Assembly: GCA_964436865.1 (NCBI GenBank)
Contig: CAYTFK010000047.1
Span: 1 to 29,845, forward strand
Origin: JAXGPP01 sp964436865
Lineage (GTDB): Bacteria; Planctomycetota; Planctomycetia; Pirellulales; Thermoguttaceae
Direction of reading: 5' to 3'
DNA length: 29,845 nt
Made by a program: the position numbers and the translations under genes. Below are positions 15,964-23,072 of the stretch, piece after piece. Below the pieces are notes generated by a model. The model did no database searches and had not been told where the DNA came from. It saw only the letters and a program-made list of their open reading frames with translations. Within the stretch, counting starts at the first letter, position 1. Every line of letters begins with the position of its first letter.

Positions 15964-15983
15964 GTTGGGCCATCCGGCCCAAC
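15964..15983 (+). terminator. Hairpin between the TolC gene and tmk
   Basis: GTTGGGCC (15964-15971), loop ATCC and GGCCCAAC (15976-15983) form a perfect 8-bp stem, with T-rich sequence (GTTCTTTG) a few bases later. It probably ends TolC transcription, or at least separates it from tmk. Confidence 0.45.
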
Positions 15984-16050
15984 GGCCGTTCTTTGGGGGC
16001 GCGTGTGCACCCGGCAGCGACTTTCGTACTCCTGATCAGGGTCGGAGCGG

Positions 16051-16674
16051 ATGTTCATTTCGATCGACGGCGGCGATGGCACGGGCAAGAGCACCCAGTT
16101 GAAGCTGTTGATCGAGTGGCTGCGCCAGCGGGGCGTGGAACCCGTCACCTGCCGCGATCCGGGGAGCACGGCGTTGGGAGAAGCGGTGCGAGGATTGCTT
16201 CTCGAGAAGTCGCATATCCGCATCGACCGCCGCAGCGAGATGCTGCTTTACATGGCGGCCCGGGCGCAACTGGTCGATGAGGTGATCGGGCCGGCGCTGG
16301 AGGCAGGCAAGACGGTGGTTTGCGACCGCTATCTCTTGGCCAACGTGGTGTACCAGGGATATGCCGGCGGGCTCGACGTCGATGCACTGTGGGAGGTGGG
16401 ACGGATTGCCACCGGAGGTGTAGTTCCCGATCTGACCGTCGTGCTCGACATGCCGGCGGAAGCGGCCGCCGGGCGGCTGCGGCGCGAACTCGATCGCATG
16501 GAGCTTCAAGGGTCGGAGTTTCACGCCCGTGTCCGCCAGGGATTTCTGGCCGAGGCGGCGCGCGGGCGGCAGCGGATCGTGGTGATCGATGCCGGGCGAA
16601 CGATTGCGGCGGTCCATGAGGACATCTGCCGTGCGGTGGAGGCCGCGATGGGCGAAACCGGACTTGCCCAGTGA
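16051..16674 (+). CDS. tmk: Thymidylate kinase
   Basis: Thymidylate kinase phosphorylates dTMP to dTDP with ATP in dTTP synthesis. The 207-residue product has the Walker A loop GGDGTGKST (residues 7-15), the DR(Y/F) substrate loop in CDRYLLANVVYQG (91-103), and a lid region rich in Arg (RLRRELDRMELQGSEF, about 147-162). The dTMP-binding segment that usually reads REPGGT is RDPGST here (35-40), a mild variation. Length is normal for the family. A GGTCGGAG stretch precedes the ATG. holB follows 51 nt later on the same strand, a common pairing in bacteria that fits joint supply of nucleotides and replication clamp loader. Confidence 0.95.
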   Translation: MFISIDGGDGTGKSTQLKLLIEWLRQRGVEPVTCRDPGSTALGEAVRGLLLEKSHIRIDRRSEMLLYMAARAQLVDEVIGPALEAGKTVVCDRYLLANVVYQGYAGGLDVDALWEVGRIATGGVVPDLTVVLDMPAEAAAGRLRRELDRMELQGSEFHARVRQGFLAEAARGRQRIVVIDAGRTIAAVHEDICRAVEAAMGETGLAQ

Positions 16675-16725
16675 CGCCCGGTTGTTGAGAATGCACGTCC
16701 GAACCCCAAGCTCCACCCCCAAGCT

Positions 16726-17784
16726 ATGTGGCACGGCATCTACGGACACGACGAGGTCGTCGAACAGTTCCGCCGGGCGCTCTCCCGCCAGCGGCTGGCG
16801 AGCAGCTTTCTGTTCGTCGGTCCGCCGGGGGTGGGAAAGAAGACCTTTGCCATGAAGTTCGCGCAGGCCCTTCTTTGCCTGACACGACCCGAGCAGGCGA
16901 TGGATCCGTGCGAGGAGTGTCCGGGCTGCGTCCAGGTGAAGTCCGGCACCCATCCCGACTTGCAGGTCGTCGCAAAACCGCCGGACAAGTCCTCCCTGCC
17001 GCTGGAGCTGCTGATCGGCGACAAGGAGCACCGCATGCGCGAGGGCTTGTGCCACGACATCGCGCTGCGGCCATTCATGGGCGGGCGCAAGGTCGCCATC
17101 ATCGACGATGCCGACTACCTCGCCGCGGAAGGGGCCAACTGCCTGCTCAAGACGCTCGAAGAGCCGCCCCCCAATTCCTGCCTGATCCTGATCGGCACAA
17201 GTCCGGCGAAGCAATTGCCGACGATCCGTTCACGATGCCAACTGATCCGTTTTCGGCCGCTGGCGGACGAGACGGTTGCCGACCTGCTCGCGGCTCAAGG
17301 GATCACCGACACGGCGGAGCGAGCGGAGAAATTAGCGCGACACTCCGAAGGAAGCCTGACGCGGGCGATCGAGTTGGCCGATGCGGATTTATGGGAATTC
17401 CGCCAGCAGCTTTTTGCACGCCTCGGTGAGCCGGTGTTGGAGAGCGTGCGGTTGTCGAAGACGGTGGCGGGTTTCGTCGAGAAGGCGGGCAAAGAAGCCG
17501 CTCCCCGGCGCGATCGGCTGCGGCAGATCGCGATCTTCGCCGCCGATTTCTACCGTCAACTGCTTCGCGCGCTGGCCGGCGACGATAGCCGGGTGGATGC
17601 GGATCTGCGGACGTTGATCCTCGCGGCGGCCGCTCATTGGTCGGGGCGCGAGGAAGCGGCAGCGGCTTGCCTCGACCGCTGCCTGGAGGCCATCGAGCAG
17701 GTCGATCGCAACGCCTATCAGCCGACGCTGATCGAAGCCTGGCTCGACCGGCTGGCGGCACTCGGCACGCCGCCGCGGGCGTGA
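16726..17784 (+). CDS. holB: DNA polymerase III delta' subunit (clamp loader)
   Basis: Delta' is a structural AAA+ subunit of the clamp loader that places the sliding clamp on DNA. In this 352-residue protein, a Walker A-like GPPGVGKKT (residues 32-40) is followed by a four-cysteine zinc module (C51, C62, C65, C68; CEECPGC). A Walker B-like VAIIDDADYL (123-132), LLKTLEEPPPNSCLILI (140-156) and the SRC motif (169-171) complete the AAA+ core. The helical C-terminal collar domain fills the rest. Unlike E. coli delta', the P-loop looks intact, so nucleotide binding is possible; the gamma/tau subunit (dnaX) is not in the window, but the length and tmk neighbourhood favour holB. No good Shine-Dalgarno is visible before the ATG, which may mean translational coupling or leaderless-like initiation. 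Confidence 0.92.
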   Translation: MWHGIYGHDEVVEQFRRALSRQRLASSFLFVGPPGVGKKTFAMKFAQALLCLTRPEQAMDPCEECPGCVQVKSGTHPDLQVVAKPPDKSSLPLELLIGDKEHRMREGLCHDIALRPFMGGRKVAIIDDADYLAAEGANCLLKTLEEPPPNSCLILIGTSPAKQLPTIRSRCQLIRFRPLADETVADLLAAQGITDTAERAEKLARHSEGSLTRAIELADADLWEFRQQLFARLGEPVLESVRLSKTVAGFVEKAGKEAAPRRDRLRQIAIFAADFYRQLLRALAGDDSRVDADLRTLILAAAAHWSGREEAAAACLDRCLEAIEQVDRNAYQPTLIEAWLDRLAALGTPPRA

Positions 17785-17808
17785 TCGGGCGGGTGGCTCG
17801 CCACGGCT

Positions 17809-18291
17809 TCAGGCCGAGCCGATGGCGACCTCGCCCTGGGCAGTCAGCACCAGGTGCCGGCGCCCGGCGTGGGCCCGATGCTCGCAGAGGAAAATGCCCT
17901 GCCATGTGCCAAGGCACAGCCGCCCGCTGGCGATCGGCACCACCAGCGAGACACCGGTGAGAGTTGCCTTGACGTGACCGGGCATGTCGTCGGGCCCTTC
18001 GACGGTGTGTACGTAGGGAAAACTATCCGGCGCGAGCCGATCGAGAACTTGCTCGAGATCGTGGGGCACGTCTGGATCGGCGTTTTCGTTGATCGTCAGC
18101 GAGGCGGACGTGTGCTGGAGAAACAGGTGCAGCAGACCGATCTGAATCCGGCCGATCTCGGGCATCGCCTCGACCACGTGCCGTGTGATGGGATGCAGGC
18201 CGCGGGAGAAGCGGGGAAGTTGGATTTCGCGTTGAAACCAGCTCACAGAGGCCGTTCCCGGGTTGGAGTGCAAAGGGGCTTCGACGGACAT
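17809..18291 (-). CDS. YjbQ / UPF0047 family protein
   Basis: The 160-residue product matches the YjbQ (UPF0047) family, for which weak thiamine-phosphate synthase activity has been reported and which is annotated as secondary thiamine-phosphate synthase. Family blocks are present: LHLFLQHTSASLTINENADP (about 54-73), the GPDDMPGHVKATLTG segment (about 99-113) and LCLGTWQGIFLCEHRAH (about 125-141), with the conserved histidines. The first ~17 residues (MSVEAPLHSNPGTASVS) precede the usual WFQREI start, so the true start may lie further in. It converges with holB with only 24 nt between stop codons. No thiamine gene is nearby, so the physiological role is open. Confidence 0.92.
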   Translation of the reverse strand: MSVEAPLHSNPGTASVSWFQREIQLPRFSRGLHPITRHVVEAMPEIGRIQIGLLHLFLQHTSASLTINENADPDVPHDLEQVLDRLAPDSFPYVHTVEGPDDMPGHVKATLTGVSLVVPIASGRLCLGTWQGIFLCEHRAHAGRRHLVLTAQGEVAIGSA

Positions 18292-18447
18292 TTGAGCCGG
18301 CCGGTGCTACAATGACTTGGAGCCATTGGGGGTGGTGTCTGCATTGAGAACGAAACAGAAAGCGGGCGGTTGACATCGGGAATTCCGGCTCCGCCAAGCG
18401 CCGTTCCCATACCATGCAAAGGCTGATCAAGCACCGGGAGAGCCGTG

Positions 18448-18642
18448 ATGACCTGCCATCATCTTAAAGAACTGTTCGACATCTGCCAGTCGCACAATCT
18501 TCGCCTGAGCAGCACCGACCTCATCCGTATCGTCTGCCCTTCCTGCGGAGTTGAAGAGGTTTGCCCCTCCGTGCTATGCGACGAATACGAAACGCGGCAC
18601 GGTGCTGCCACCGCGGACGAGGAGACCTCGGCGGAGGATTGA
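18448..18642 (+). CDS. Small cysteine-rich conserved protein (possible zinc-binding)
   Basis: This 64-residue protein has cysteines at 3, 13, 30, 33, 39 and 44. The block IVCPSCGVEEVCPSVLCDEY has the spacing C-x2-C-x5-C-x4-C, and two histidines follow the N-terminal Cys (TCHH). This looks like a small zinc-ribbon-type module. The C-terminus is acidic (ADEETSAED). The ATG at 18448 has GGGAG 7 nt upstream; the GTG directly before it is less likely. TACAAT (18308-18313) could be the -10 of its promoter, though the -35 is unclear. I recall similar short proteins in planctomycetes, with no known role. Confidence 0.75.
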   Translation: MTCHHLKELFDICQSHNLRLSSTDLIRIVCPSCGVEEVCPSVLCDEYETRHGAATADEETSAED

Positions 18643-18699
18643 CGCGTGGCGAGGCCAGGGCCTGGGCACACTCCGCCAGGAAAGTGAAGGCAGAGGTAC

Positions 18700-18727
18700 T
18701 TGACACCCAGAAAAGATTCGTCAAAAT
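18700..18727 (+). promoter_or_regulatory. Possible promoter upstream of the 71-residue protein gene
   Basis: A consensus TTGACA (18700-18705), a 16-nt spacer and CAAAAT (18722-18727). An inverted repeat ACTAGCC/GGCTAGT (18741-18747 with 18765-18771) lies in the resulting leader of ~160 nt. The distance to the next gene is long, so assignment is tentative. Confidence 0.35.
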
Positions 18728-18895
18728 GACGGGTCTTGTTACTAGCCGGAAAACCCACCCAAAAGGCTAGTTACATGCCACCCGGAACTGTACCCGGTGT
18801 GTGGCGTTCAGGGCTTGGCCGTGCCCTCTCATGTGGTGCGGAATGTCGCGACGCGCTGGGCAGGCCCCGTGATTGTTGTACTGTGGAGTGACACC

Positions 18896-19111
18896 ATGCG
18901 GAATGTGTTCGAAGCGATTCTGGAGTGCGGTCACGACGAAGACTTTGTCCCGGCTGAGGCGGAAGATTTCCTCGCCACCGACGCACCGGCCGGGTCGCGA
19001 AACAAGGTGGAGATTCTCGCCGAGCGCGTGCGGCGCGGCTTTCCTCTATGGCATCCTTCCGACCGCTCTGATTACGCAGGTTTGACCGGAGCAGTGCGGC
19101 CGCGCGAGTGA
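18896..19111 (+). CDS. Small conserved hypothetical protein
   Basis: The 71-residue product has an acidic N-terminal half (CGHDEDFVPAEAEDFLA) and a C-terminal half with GSRNKVEILAERVRRG (33-48) followed by FPLWHPSDR. I associate that combination (PGS-x-KVE-x-LAERV-x-RG then LWHP-x-D) with short planctomycete hypothetical proteins, but no function is known to me. GGAG sits 7 nt before the ATG at 18896, which supports this start over an earlier in-frame one at 18797. No signal peptide or membrane helix is present. Confidence 0.72.
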   Translation: MRNVFEAILECGHDEDFVPAEAEDFLATDAPAGSRNKVEILAERVRRGFPLWHPSDRSDYAGLTGAVRPRE

Positions 19112-19349
19112 GCGCCTCTCAGCGTTGCGCCAATCAGAGCAGGGCGACAAGCGGGGCGACTGCCTGTCAGGCGAGGCGCCCGGATCTGATGGCAGAAAGA
19201 GCCGGGAGAAGGGGGAGCTCGCTGGCAAACGCGGCGATCCTTGAGGGGAACGACAGGAGCCGACCGAACTGGCTCGGCCGGCTCCGCGATGGCCGTTTGC
19301 CCGTGCGCCGGTGTGGAACGCTTCTGGCTCCACGTCGCGGCAAGCGTTT

Positions 19350-19532
19350 TCACGCGATACGTTCGACTGGTTGGGGACGCGCGCGGGGTTCCAACTCTTC
19401 ACGCAGTACGCGAATTTCCGGCGGCGCTTCGATGCCGAGACGCACCCGGTCGCCTGCCACCTGAACGACTGTGACCACAATCGAATCGCCGAGCCGGATT
19501 CGTTCGCTTTCACGCCGCGAAAGGACTAGCAT
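19350..19532 (-). CDS. csrA: Carbon storage regulator CsrA
   Basis: CsrA is a small dimeric RNA-binding protein that controls translation and stability of target mRNAs, usually by blocking GGA-containing ribosome binding sites. The 60-residue product has the full family pattern: MLVLSRRESERIRLGDSIVV (1-20), VAGDRVRLGIEAPPEIRVLR and a short charged tail. The start is set by an excellent AGGAGG site 7 nt upstream of the ATG. Because the site contains GGA, self-regulation is possible. A TTGACA box stands upstream at 19590-19595. The gene lies 99 nt downstream of a 106-residue hypothetical gene on the same strand. Confidence 0.96.
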   Translation of the reverse strand: MLVLSRRESERIRLGDSIVVTVVQVAGDRVRLGIEAPPEIRVLREELEPRARPQPVERIA

Positions 19533-19566
19533 GCACAAACCTCCTTGTTGGTGATGATAGTGTATA

Positions 19567-19595
19567 AAGGTATATACAATCGCATTGTTTGTCAA
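19567..19595 (-). promoter_or_regulatory. csrA promoter with a small dyad
   Basis: On the minus strand TTGACA (19595-19590) is followed by AT-rich DNA with TATA-like boxes: TATACC at 15-nt spacing or TACCTT at 17-nt spacing. A GTATA/TATAC dyad spans the -10 region. It is AT-rich compared with surrounding DNA and lies ~35-60 nt upstream of csrA. Confidence 0.5.
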
Positions 19596-19631
19596 CCCCG
19601 GGCATTCAGTTCGGCGCGGCATTGTGGTCCA

Positions 19632-19952
19632 TCAAGCGGCCGCGGTTTCGAGATCCCTCTGACGGTTCGACTCAAAGCTGGGCGCCTCCAGTAGTTGGGT
19701 CTTCTGGAACCGCTCGCCGTTGGAGCCATAGAACAGGATCGAGTTGCTGTCGGTCTCCCAAATGGCGATGAACTTGACTGCTCGCGGCCCATGCAGGCAG
19801 AAGTAGAGCCCGCACGGCCTGCCGCCGCGGTTGAGCACTCGTTCGGTCAACGGGTAGGCGTCTGGCTGTAATTCGTATTGCTGACAGATGGTTTGGTTTA
19901 CGTAGTCATGTAATTCTGCAAACGTGTGAATTTCTTGTTCACAGGTTTCCAT
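19632..19952 (-). CDS. Conserved hypothetical protein upstream of csrA
   Basis: This 106-residue soluble protein has a helical N-terminus (EIHTFAELHDYVNQTICQQY) and a beta-rich core, VLNRGGRPCGLYFCLHGPRA (about 39-58), then VKFIAIWETDSNSILFYGSNGERF (about 59-82). The core reads like a small alpha/beta domain. I recall close relatives only from planctomycetes and know no function. GGAGA lies ~12 nt upstream of the ATG. The gene is in the same direction as csrA but csrA has its own promoter, so a functional link is not established. Confidence 0.75.
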   Translation of the reverse strand: METCEQEIHTFAELHDYVNQTICQQYELQPDAYPLTERVLNRGGRPCGLYFCLHGPRAVKFIAIWETDSNSILFYGSNGERFQKTQLLEAPSFESNRQRDLETAAA

Positions 19953-20361
19953 TGTCTGCGGATTCTCCGTCGGTGGTATGAACGACTGCGCCGGCGAGGC
20001 AGTCTCGTGTATCTGGTAAGAATGGGATATGTGCCGACGAGATTAGCTATCGGCAAAATGGGAAAGCAAGATTTGCCCACTCTCGGGCAGCTATCTCAGA
20101 TTGTGGCGGCCTGGCCACCTTTCGCCACGGTGCTAAATCGTTTTCAGGCAAGAAGATGGCGATTGCCCAGCGGCAAGCCAGGAAAGAAAAGCTTCTCTTT
20201 TGGCTAAAGTGGCTCAAGCCGTCCAACTCGCCCACGATGAGGCGAGTTGGCGGGGCTGCCGGTGGGGTTTGGCAATAGACTGCCACGCACGGTCAAAACG
20301 ATTGCGGGCTCGCCGCACGCAGATGCATTCTTGCCAGCCCAGCAACCCGAGCCAATGCCGA
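19953..20361. other. Intergenic region with a perfect 10-bp hairpin
   Basis: No credible gene is seen in these ~410 bases, which should hold the promoter of the 106-residue protein (minus strand) and the 3' end of the DUF6807 transcript. The only clear structure is CCAACTCGCC (20223-20232), loop CACGATGA and GGCGAGTTGG (20241-20250). It lies 111 nt downstream of the DUF6807 stop and may be its terminator or 3' stem, though without a T-run. Confidence 0.55.
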
Positions 20362-21303
20362 TTAATCGGGCGACTGCGCCACATAGGCGGCGTAGTTCTT
20401 CGCCACCTGGCCCTGTTTCTCGTCTCCCTTGTGGAACAACACGCGATAGCGGAACGTGATCGACTTTCCATCGTCGAGCTTGTAGGAGCCGTCATTATCC
20501 TTCGAACCAGTGAAGTCGCGAATGCCGAACGGGTTGGCGGCAAACAGGCCGTAGGTGCGGACATGCCAGAACGTGGGGAAACGGAAGCTCGTGGGGTGGT
20601 TCATGATGGCGATGCCAAGGGTCTCGCCGTCGACGGGCCCGTAATAATCGACCCATTCGGCCTGCTTGCCCCAAGCGTCTTGATTTTCGCGTCCCTTGCT
20701 GTCGACAATCCTGCCGCCAAGCTTGGCATCCACTTTCATCGTCTCGGCAACGCGAACTCCGAACGATCCTTCCTTGGTGTCGCCAAACGTGACCGGCCCG
20801 CCATGGGCCGTCAACGTGATGTCGAAGTCGATCCACCGGCTTGAAGCATCGGCGCCGAACACCAGTCGCCGCTCGTCCTCCAGAACCGTCTTGCCTTCCC
20901 GATCGATCCAATCGTTTCGAGTGACAACAAGCCCCTGCTTGCCGCTTTCGAGCTTGACGAATTCGCGATGGCGAGTTGTGTCCTTATCCCAGAAGCTGAG
21001 ACCGTTTACGTCGCCGTGCGTGAACCACAACGAGCGATGGTGGGGATGGTCGTGCTTCTCCGAGGCGACGTCGTCGCGCATCGGGTAGGCTCGCGTCATT
21101 GGCTTGCCGGTCGGGCCATAGATGGGCCACACGATCGGCTTACCCCCCGATTCAACTACATACTCCGCGAAGGGCTGGCCATCAACCTTGATCACGGCCC
21201 CTTGTTCCGACCGTTCGACAGTCACCTCGGCCCGAAGAGAGGACGCAAGAACGCAGAAACCGGCCATTGCGATCCAAGCGGGCAGCAATACGCGACGCAG
21301 CAT
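20362..21303 (-). CDS. DUF6807 (PmoA-type) secreted protein
   Basis: The 313-residue product belongs to the family annotated as DUF6807 or, misleadingly, methane oxygenase PmoA. A signal peptide covers about residues 1-25 (cut after LRA). Family landmarks are GGKPIVWPIYGPTGKPMTRAYP (about 53-74), the histidine-rich HDHPHHRSLWFTHGDVNG (84-101), SRWIDFDITLTAHGGPVTFGDTKEGSFGVRVAETM (about 154-188), and the C-terminal VDYYGPVDGETLGIAIMNHPTSFRFPTFWHVRTYGLFAANPFG. The fold is likely a beta-sandwich of the galactose-mutarotase-like type. In planctomycetes these genes often accompany sugar oxidoreductases, suggesting carbohydrate metabolism; the reaction is unknown. GAGGAG lies at a good distance before the ATG. 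A TATCAT box (minus strand, 21358-21353) may be its -10. Confidence 0.9.
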   Translation of the reverse strand: MLRRVLLPAWIAMAGFCVLASSLRAEVTVERSEQGAVIKVDGQPFAEYVVESGGKPIVWPIYGPTGKPMTRAYPMRDDVASEKHDHPHHRSLWFTHGDVNGLSFWDKDTTRHREFVKLESGKQGLVVTRNDWIDREGKTVLEDERRLVFGADASSRWIDFDITLTAHGGPVTFGDTKEGSFGVRVAETMKVDAKLGGRIVDSKGRENQDAWGKQAEWVDYYGPVDGETLGIAIMNHPTSFRFPTFWHVRTYGLFAANPFGIRDFTGSKDNDGSYKLDDGKSITFRYRVLFHKGDEKQGQVAKNYAAYVAQSPD

Positions 21304-21398
21304 CGTGAAGGCTCCTCAATCGGCCAAAGTACCTAATCAGGCAACTCGGCCTATGATAGCTCCGCCGTCGCCGACGTTCTATAGTCCTGCGGGTCGGA

Positions 21399-22172
21399 CT
21401 AGCGGTCGGACTTGAGATACTCTCCCAGCCCGACCTGCGGAAACATCGCGATGTACTGGTGCGTTTGGGAAACGCGAGCCCGGTCCGACTCGACAAGACG
21501 GCTGATCAGTTGGTGCTCACTGCGGATGACCGCTTTCCTCGCGAACACCCCCCCTTGCGAGCGAACGGTGAGCTGAACTTCGGTCGGAAACCGTTCGTGC
21601 CGGCCCAGCGATTCGTTGACCAGCAGCCGGGAAAACGGCGGCCGCGAGCCGGGATTCACAACCGTGTTGAGCTGGCAATACCAGTCGGAGAACTCGCGAT
21701 ACTGCCGGGCAATTGCCGGATTCTCGACCTCCGCGGTCTTCAGTTGGTAGGTAATCCACTTGCTGGCCAGGCTCAGATCACCCGTGGTTTCGTCCCACTG
21801 TTCGTCGAACTGCGGACGGGCAAGGAAATTCAGATAGGGATCGGCCTGTTTTTCCGCCCAGACCTTAATCCGCTCGCTCATGGCGCTGACCTGCTCCGCC
21901 GTGAGTTCCATCCGCACGTGGCGGGTGACGTTGAGCAGTACAAAGCGGCCGCGGGTGCTGTCGAAGACGGTGATTTCATTGGGCTGGTTCAGGTAGTCGT
22001 AGACCACGCCGTCGACAAAGATCGTCGTGCTCGTGGCACGGGGTTCGTCTTCTTTGTCGAGGTACACCTTGTTCTCGACGCGGAATTCTTCCGCCGTGGC
22101 GGCCGACCATCCGCCTATTACGGCGATCGCGGCGATCGACATGATGAGTCCCAAACGGGTGTACTGAATCAT
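21399..22172 (-). CDS. Secreted hypothetical protein
   Basis: The 257-residue product carries a signal peptide (GLIMSIAAIAVIGGWSAATA, cut near residue 27). The mature part starts with beta-strand-like sequence (EEFRVENKVYLDKEDEPRATSTTIFVDGVVYDYL) and an outer segment about a lipid- or protein-binding sheet is possible. A helical middle follows (ELTAEQVSAMSERIKVWAEKQ, about 90-110; LASKWITYQLKTAEVENPAIARQYREFSDWY). I know no named domain and recall similar proteins only in planctomycetes. A GGGAAGAA site precedes the ATG; an in-frame ATG 10 codons later is possible. The promoter at 22254-22225 fits this gene. Confidence 0.8.
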   Translation of the reverse strand: MIQYTRLGLIMSIAAIAVIGGWSAATAEEFRVENKVYLDKEDEPRATSTTIFVDGVVYDYLNQPNEITVFDSTRGRFVLLNVTRHVRMELTAEQVSAMSERIKVWAEKQADPYLNFLARPQFDEQWDETTGDLSLASKWITYQLKTAEVENPAIARQYREFSDWYCQLNTVVNPGSRPPFSRLLVNESLGRHERFPTEVQLTVRSQGGVFARKAVIRSEHQLISRLVESDRARVSQTHQYIAMFPQVGLGEYLKSDR

Positions 22173-22224
22173 CGCGTTCTTCCCTGCTCTCAGGCGCTAG
22201 GAAGGGGGAGGGAATCGGTCGCGG

Positions 22225-22254
22225 AGAATACCGAAGTTGGTCCATCCGTGTAAA
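22225..22254 (-). promoter_or_regulatory. Promoter of the 257-residue secreted protein gene
   Basis: On the minus strand TTTACA (22254-22249), an 18-nt spacer and TATTCT (22230-22225). Transcription would begin about 45 nt before the start codon. Confidence 0.5.
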
Positions 22255-22352
22255 GGCGAGAAAAACAACGCCCCGCATCAGAGGGATATCAGACTGTGCA
22301 TGTAACCGTGAGACCCTGCGGATCCGGCAGTCCGGCGATGAATCAGTGATGC

Positions 22353-22380
22353 TTGACGCCGTTAGGGGTCGAGTGATAAA
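22353..22380 (+). promoter_or_regulatory. tRNA-Ala promoter
   Basis: TTGACG (22353-22358), a 16-nt spacer and GATAAA (22375-22380), with transcription expected near 22387, about 40 nt before the mature tRNA end. Confidence 0.65.
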
Positions 22381-22425
22381 CTTAGCGATCTTCAAGAGGG
22401 TTTGGGCAGATGCAATAGCCCACGA

Positions 22426-22498
22426 GGGGGATTAGCTCAGTTGGGAGAGCGTCTGGCTGGCAGCCAGAAGGTCAGCGGTTCGAGCCCGCTATCCTCCA
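22426..22498 (+). tRNA. tRNA-Ala (anticodon GGC)
   Basis: The 73-nt sequence folds as a full cloverleaf. The acceptor arms are GGGGGAT and ATCCTCC with discriminator A; the third pair is G-U, the identity mark of tRNA-Ala. The D stem is GCTC/GAGC. The anticodon stem TCTGG/CCAGA carries the loop CTGGCAG, so the anticodon is GGC (reads GCC). The T stem-loop is AGCGG-TTCGAGC-CCGCT. The CCA end is not encoded (the next bases are CTA) and must be added by the CCA enzyme. Confidence 0.97.
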
Positions 22499-23072
22499 CT
22501 ACACATAAAGCCTTGCGCGACAAAAAGTTGCACAAGGCTTTTTTTGTTGCGACTGGGCGACGAAACCATCCGCCACCCGCCTCGGTGCTGCGCCGGTGCT
22601 GTGCACAAATCGGCGGACGGGGGCTTGCTGAGCGATCGGTGAGCCGGAGGGGCAGGTTCCGGATCGGAAACCGTTTCTTGTCCGCCGGGCTGCAACGCTT
22701 CCGCAGAGAACCACACGACATCAACAGCAACCACCAGGTGTCTTTCACCCTATAGCACTACGCGGTCGCTTCGGAGCCGGAGAATTGACGACGGCCGTCC
22801 AAGGGCCGATGGGGCCGACCGCGGCAGGGAGGAGCGAGCCATCGCGTCGGCGGACTGCCTGATCCCCTTTAGCGTGGATTACGACACGCGCCGACTCCCG
22901 CAGAAGCAGTTTCTCGGCAGACCGGACGCCGCACCGGGTTGTCTCGCGCCGGTGGCTTCCGCCGCGTTGAAAACCGGCTTACAATGCGGCTCTGCCGGGG
23001 GCGGGGAAAGCATCCGCCTCGCGCCGCCAGCAGCAGGTCACTTCAAAGCGCGTTTGAACCGGGGAGGTAGCC
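22499..23072. other. Intergenic region after the tRNA
   Basis: Apart from the tRNA terminator I see no gene in these ~570 bases. A TACAAT box at 22980-22985, ~90 nt before the transporter start, is the best candidate -10 for the next gene; its -35 is not clear. Frames here lack recognisable protein features. Confidence 0.6.
22507..22545 (+). terminator. Intrinsic terminator of the tRNA
   Basis: AAAGCCTTG (22507-22515) pairs with CAAGGCTTT (22533-22541), and the T-run continues to 22545. It begins 8 nt after the tRNA, a classic Rho-independent terminator. Confidence 0.92.

Noticed and set aside
16036..17214. 392-codon minus-strand frame across tmk and holB
   Set aside because: Shadow of two genes with intact motifs on the other strand.
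19926..20207. 93-codon plus-strand frame
   Set aside because: It begins inside the 106-residue minus-strand gene, lacks a ribosome site and has no recognisable features.
20362..21303. PmoA name suggesting methane oxidation
   Set aside because: The family name is a misannotation; this is a soluble secreted protein with no relation to particulate methane monooxygenase subunits.
22402..22755. 117-codon plus-strand frame spanning the tRNA
   Set aside because: It runs through the tRNA and its terminator, so it cannot be a normal gene.
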